Source: Planococcus sp. A6 (GTDB taxonomy: Bacteria > Bacillota > Bacilli > Bacillales_A > Planococcaceae). Taken from it: a stretch of 35,608 nucleotides of DNA. Below, one piece after another: positions 32,320 through 35,608 of this stretch. The notes under the pieces are model-generated. The model ran no database searches, was not told the origin of the DNA, and saw nothing but the letters and a program-made list of their open reading frames with translations. The stretch lies in the NCBI RefSeq assembly GCF_028823615.1, contig NZ_JAPEHT010000019.1:1-35608 (forward strand), read 5' to 3'. The position numbers and the translations under genes are program-made. How positions within the stretch are numbered: the first letter of the stretch is position 1; each line of letters opens with the position of its first letter.

Positions 32320-33341
32320 AAAAACTTACAGGACTAATTTTACTTATGCTCGTATTGATCCTTGCCGCTTGCGGCCGGCCGGACAGCGGCAGTTCATCAG
32401 GCGACGAAGGCGGAGACGGCGAAACGTATACGATCCGCCTTGCCCATTTAGTGCCGGAAGAGCAATCATCCCATGTGGCAGCAGTCGATTTTAAAGAAAA
32501 ACTGGAGTCCGAATCTGACGGACGCATTAAAGTCGAATTGTATCCAAATGGCCAGTTATATGGCTCTGACCGTGAAGCAATCGAAGCGGTTCAACTAGGC
32601 AATATCGAAATGACCATTCCAGCGGTTGCTGCGATGGCTTCATTCAACGAAAAGTTCCAGGTGTTCGATTTGCCGTTCTTGTTCAATAACAACGAAGCTG
32701 CATATAAAGCGCTTGATGGGGAGCTCGGCCAGGAATTGATGGCTGATTTGGAAAGCAATGGCTTGAAAGGGCTGGTCTTCGGTGAAAACGGCTTCCGCCA
32801 CGTATCCAATAACGAAGGGCCGATTGAAAAGCCGGAAGACATGGAAGGCTTGAAGATGCGTACACTCGAGAGCCCGCTTCATACCGATACATTCAACGCG
32901 TTCGGTGCCAATGCTTCGCCATTTGCATTCGGCGAATTGTACACGGCCTTGCAGCAAGGCACGTATGATGCAATGGATTGCCCAATCTCACTTTATTACA
33001 CGAATAAATTTTATGAAGTACAAGATTACCTGACGTTGACTGGCCATGTCTATGCAGCGACTTCTCTTCTCATGAACGATGATTTCTACAACGACTTGCC
33101 TGAAGATCTGCAGGAATTGTTGATGGAAGCATCTGAAGAATTCCGCGATCAACAACGCGAACTTGCCCAGCAACAAGACACTGAGTTCATGGATCAGTTA
33201 GTGGCAGAAGGCATGCAGATTAACGACTTGACTGACGAACAACGCGACGCATTCCGCGAAGCGGCTGCACCGGTTTACGAAAAATACGAAGGCCAGATCG
33301 GGAAAGATTTGATCGACAGAGCACTTGAGGCGAATAACTAA
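32316..33341 (+). CDS. TRAP transporter substrate-binding lipoprotein (DctP)
   Basis: A 341-residue DctP-family binding protein. The signal peptide ends in the lipobox LILAAC (lipidated Cys19), followed by a Ser/Gly/Asp-rich linker and the domain start TYTIRLAHLVPEEQSSH. Arg182 in GLKMRTLESPLH is the conserved residue that binds the ligand carboxylate. AFGELYTALQQGTYDAMDCPI is the usual cleft region. It captures organic acids outside the membrane for the DctQ/DctM permease. It is coupled to the GntR gene by ATGA and followed by an intra-operon hairpin. The ligand is probably a dicarboxylate or hydroxy acid. Confidence 0.9.
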   Translation: MKKLTGLILLMLVLILAACGRPDSGSSSGDEGGDGETYTIRLAHLVPEEQSSHVAAVDFKEKLESESDGRIKVELYPNGQLYGSDREAIEAVQLGNIEMTIPAVAAMASFNEKFQVFDLPFLFNNNEAAYKALDGELGQELMADLESNGLKGLVFGENGFRHVSNNEGPIEKPEDMEGLKMRTLESPLHTDTFNAFGANASPFAFGELYTALQQGTYDAMDCPISLYYTNKFYEVQDYLTLTGHVYAATSLLMNDDFYNDLPEDLQELLMEASEEFRDQQRELAQQQDTEFMDQLVAEGMQINDLTDEQRDAFREAAAPVYEKYEGQIGKDLIDRALEANN

Positions 33342-33355
33342 GCAATGACAGATGA

Positions 33356-33390
33356 AAAATCAAGGACGTGGTTCCTTGATTTTTCTTTTT
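33356..33390 (+). terminator. Intra-operon attenuator hairpin between dctP and dctQ genes
   Basis: A perfect 11-bp stem AAAATCAAGGA (33356-33366) / TCCTTGATTTT (33373-33383) with loop CGTGGT runs into TTTTCTTTTT. It lies in the 65-bp gap after the binding-protein gene. Partial termination here would give more binding protein than permease. Confidence 0.75.
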
Positions 33391-33406
33391 AGAAAGGAAG
33401 ATTCTG

Positions 33407-33901
33407 ATGATGAAGAAATTCGCGAAAGCAGAAGAAGCATTATTGGTGCTGACGCTTGTTGCGATGGTCGCCTTGATTTTCGGCCAAGTGGTGGGGCGCT
33501 ACGTATTCTCCAACGCGCCGAGCTGGACGGAAGAAATGGCGCGCTATATCCACATTTTCCAGGTATGGATTGGCGCAAGCTATGCAGTGAAATTGCGTGA
33601 ACATATCCGAGTCGAAGCATTCATTACCCGCTTTCATGGGCTTACGAGAAAGATTTTGGAGACCATCTCTTTAATGATTTGGTTTGCGATGGCGTTATTC
33701 CTGGCTTATTTTGGAACCCTTCTTGTCATGCAAAGTTTATCTAACGGCCAAGTCACGCCAGCGATGCAATTGCCGATGTGGATTCCGTTCCTGGCGATTC
33801 CGATCGGCGGCATCGGCATGTGTATCCGTTTGATTGTGCAATTGCGCCAAATTTGGAAAGGCGATTACGAAATGCATAAAGACGGGGGTGTTCAGGCATG
33901 A
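33407..33901 (+). CDS. TRAP transporter small permease (DctQ)
   Basis: A 164-residue membrane protein with four helices, at about 12-32 (LVLTLVAMVALIFGQVVGRYVF), 44-62, 85-106 (TISLMIWFAMALFLAYFGTLLVM) and 126-145 (PFLAIPIGGIGMCIRLIVQL). The WTEEMARYIHIFQVWIGASYAVKLREHIRVE segment after the first helix is the DctQ hallmark. AAAGGAAG precedes the ATG. It overlaps the large permease by 4 bp (ATGA). Confidence 0.9.
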   Translation: MMKKFAKAEEALLVLTLVAMVALIFGQVVGRYVFSNAPSWTEEMARYIHIFQVWIGASYAVKLREHIRVEAFITRFHGLTRKILETISLMIWFAMALFLAYFGTLLVMQSLSNGQVTPAMQLPMWIPFLAIPIGGIGMCIRLIVQLRQIWKGDYEMHKDGGVQA

Positions 33902-35160
33902 CGATCGCCCTGCTATTCGGAACTTTGTTTGTCTGTTTATTGATTGGCGTGCCGATCGCCATCGCACTCGGCGTGTCGGCGCTAACGGCCATTTACTTCG
34001 GTACGACGATGCCACTGAGCATTATTACGCAAAAAGCGTTTACTTCACTTGATTCATTCCCATTGCTTGCGATTCCGTTCTTCATGCTTGCCGGAGTCCT
34101 GATGGGCAAAGGCGGCGTCTCGAAGCGCTTCTGGATGACTGGCGGGCTCAGCATGGTGACGATTGTTGCCTGTATGTTCTTCGCTGCGATATCCGGCTCC
34201 GGCCCCGCAACCGTTGCGGCAATTGGAGGCTTCATGATTCCAGCGATGGTGGCACGGAAATACAGCGGTGGTTTTGCTTCTGCTATTGCGGCATCTGCCG
34301 GCTCGATTGGCGTCATGATTCCACCGAGCATTCCGTTCGTCTTATACGGCGTCATCGGCAGTGTATCTGTCGGCAGCATGTTTTTGGCGGGTATTTTGCC
34401 GGGGCTTCTTGTCGGTTCTGCGTTGATGCTGACGGCATATTTAATTTCGAAAAAGCGCGGTTATAAACCGGAACCCGGCAAAGAATCGGAGTTTCATTTA
34501 AAGGATGTCGGAAAAGCGTTCTGGGATGCTAAATGGGCATTGCTGATTCCCGTTATCATCCTTGGCGGCATCTACGGCGGGGTGTTCTCGCCGACAGAAG
34601 CGGCAGTTGTCGCGGTCGTATATGCCATCATTATCGGGAAATTTGTCTATAAGGAACTTAGCTGGCAAGGCTTGTATGAAAGTTTCCGCGAAACGATTGT
34701 CATCAATGCGACGACGATGATCATCATCGGGTTATCGGTATCTTTCGCCTATTTCATGACAATCCAGCAAATACCGGGTGAGATTTCCGATTATTTAACG
34801 GCTTTATCGACCAATCCATTCGTTATTTTGCTCGCCATTAATGTATTATTGCTCGTAGTAGGAATGTTTATCGATACGATTTCAGCACTAGTTGTCCTGA
34901 CGCCAATCCTGCTTCCAATCGTGACGGAAGTGGGCGTGGACCCTGTCCATTTCGGCGTCGTGCTCGTCGCGAACTTGGCGATCGGCTTTGTTACACCGCC
35001 ACTCGGCGTCAATTTATTTGTGGCCTCGAGTGTGGGCGGCGTCAAGTTCGAGCGAATCGCTTATGCGGTCCTGCCATTCTTATTCACAATGATCATCTGT
35101 TTGTTGGTTATCACGTTCGTTCCGCAGCTTTCCCTATGGCTGCCAGGTCTTTATGAATAA
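33898..35160 (+). CDS. TRAP transporter large permease (DctM)
   Basis: A 420-residue membrane protein of the DctM subfamily, the ion-coupled transport subunit. About eleven or more helices are visible. Family segments are FPLLAIPFFMLAGVLMGKGGVSKRFW, AAISGSGPATVAAIGGFMIPAM, AASAGSIGVMIPPSIPFVLYG, GVFSPTEAAVVAVVYAI and NLAIGFVTPPLGVNLFVASSVGG. It starts in the DctQ stop and completes the GntR-DctP-DctQ-DctM operon. No clear terminator follows before the aminotransferase gene, 35 bp on. Confidence 0.93.
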   Translation: MTIALLFGTLFVCLLIGVPIAIALGVSALTAIYFGTTMPLSIITQKAFTSLDSFPLLAIPFFMLAGVLMGKGGVSKRFWMTGGLSMVTIVACMFFAAISGSGPATVAAIGGFMIPAMVARKYSGGFASAIAASAGSIGVMIPPSIPFVLYGVIGSVSVGSMFLAGILPGLLVGSALMLTAYLISKKRGYKPEPGKESEFHLKDVGKAFWDAKWALLIPVIILGGIYGGVFSPTEAAVVAVVYAIIIGKFVYKELSWQGLYESFRETIVINATTMIIIGLSVSFAYFMTIQQIPGEISDYLTALSTNPFVILLAINVLLLVVGMFIDTISALVVLTPILLPIVTEVGVDPVHFGVVLVANLAIGFVTPPLGVNLFVASSVGGVKFERIAYAVLPFLFTMIICLLVITFVPQLSLWLPGLYE

Positions 35161-35195
35161 GGGCTATTTCTAATTTAAGAAAGGTTGTTTTTTCT

Positions 35196-35608
35196 ATGAG
35201 CATGACAATTAACAAACGGGCGGAGTCGATTGTCTTTTCAGGCATTCGCCAATTCGCCAACCAAATGGTGGATTATCCGGATGCGGTCAATTTGACGGTC
35301 GGCCAGCCGGATTTCCCGACGCCGGATGCGGTCAAGCAGGCAGGAATCGATGCCATCCGCAATAACCAGACCAATTACACGCATAACGCAGGCGTGCTGG
35401 AGTTGCGCAAAGCCATTCAATCTTTTTTCAAGGACAGCTACGGCTTGTCTTATCGGACAGAAGACGAAATCATTGTTACGAATGGCGCGAGCGAAGGCTT
35501 GGACTCCGTTTTTCGGACGATTCTGGAAGAAGGCGATGAAGTCATCTTGCCGGCACCGACCTATTCCGGGTATGGGCCATTAGTGGAACTATGCGGCGGC
35601 AAAGTCGT
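35196..35608 (+). CDS. PatA-type aminotransferase, 5' part only
   Basis: The first 137 codons of a pyridoxal-phosphate class I/II aminotransferase, cut by the window end. IRQFANQMVDYPDAVNLTVGQPDFPTPDAVKQA, NYTHNAGVLELRKAI, TNGASEGLDSVFRTILEEGDEVILPAPTYSGYGP closely follow B. subtilis PatA, which acts in lysine/diaminopimelate or aromatic amino acid transamination. The PLP lysine lies beyond the window. AAAGG lies 12 nt before the ATG; a second ATG follows at 35202. It is on the same strand as the TRAP operon but may have its own control. Confidence 0.85.
   Translation, partial: MSMTINKRAESIVFSGIRQFANQMVDYPDAVNLTVGQPDFPTPDAVKQAGIDAIRNNQTNYTHNAGVLELRKAIQSFFKDSYGLSYRTEDEIIVTNGASEGLDSVFRTILEEGDEVILPAPTYSGYGPLVELCGGKV

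Noticed and set aside
33352-33600. Plus-strand frame of 82 codons overlapping the small TRAP permease
   Set aside because: It starts inside the attenuator hairpin and is an Arg/Asp-rich shadow of DctQ in another frame.

Overview
The window looks like chromosomal DNA of a mesophilic Bacillota of the Planococcaceae type (Planococcus or a close relative). This is inferred from purine-rich ribosome binding sites (GGAGG/AAAGG) before nearly every gene, SigA-like promoters, intermediate GC, Bacillus-type ABC and TRAP lipoproteins, and a YhfH-like peptide. It is gene-dense, with about 40 protein genes and strong hairpin terminators at most convergent junctions. I found no rRNA, tRNA, CRISPR array, prophage or insertion sequence.

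Region 1 (1-2974) is the most accessory-looking part. It holds an imperfect-dyad intergenic repeat, a GNAT acetyltransferase resembling the arsinothricin/phosphinothricin acetyltransferases, a divergent MarR regulator with two vicinal cysteine pairs, a cysteine-tailed FAD/NAD(P) flavoprotein and a small cysteine-containing ORF. One 17-bp dyad supplies the -35 boxes of both divergent promoters, and a related dyad precedes the flavoprotein. Together they look like a metalloid- or thiol-responsive detoxification module.

Region 2 (3109-13171): NUDIX hydrolase; a small membrane protein, HIT protein and amidohydrolase operon; a MerR, acyl-CoA ligase and AidB-type acyl-CoA dehydrogenase operon with a LiuR-like operator; a histidine phosphatase and HAD phosphatase pair; small membrane proteins; a luciferase-like flavin oxidoreductase; an acidic protein with an internal duplication; and a cytosolic class A beta-lactamase-fold hydrolase.

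Region 3 (13223-20594): an unrecognised membrane-anchored protein, an ArtPQR-like arginine/polar amino acid ABC transporter with a candidate ARG box, pyroglutamyl peptidase, and a three-gene ABC-2 exporter resembling LnrLMN.

Region 4 (20626-25617): a HAD phosphatase, a small acidic protein, and the glyoxylate shunt operon (isocitrate lyase, malate synthase and a 42-residue zinc-ribbon peptide). A LytTR-type regulator is divergent from it, and two palindromes exactly 25 bp apart lie between them.

Region 5 (25708-29963): a membrane protein, a catalytically degenerate site-2-protease-like protein, a gene-poor stretch, a LysM protein, a TRM11-type methyltransferase carrying an in-frame 60-bp tandem duplication inside its SAM-binding fold, and a CPBP membrane protease.

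Region 6 (30063-35608): a GlcD-type FAD oxidoreductase divergent from a FadR-type GntR regulator and a full TRAP transporter (DctP, DctQ, DctM). It has a clear promoter-operator and an intra-operon hairpin, and probably serves uptake and oxidation of a hydroxy- or dicarboxylic acid. A PatA-type aminotransferase runs off the end.
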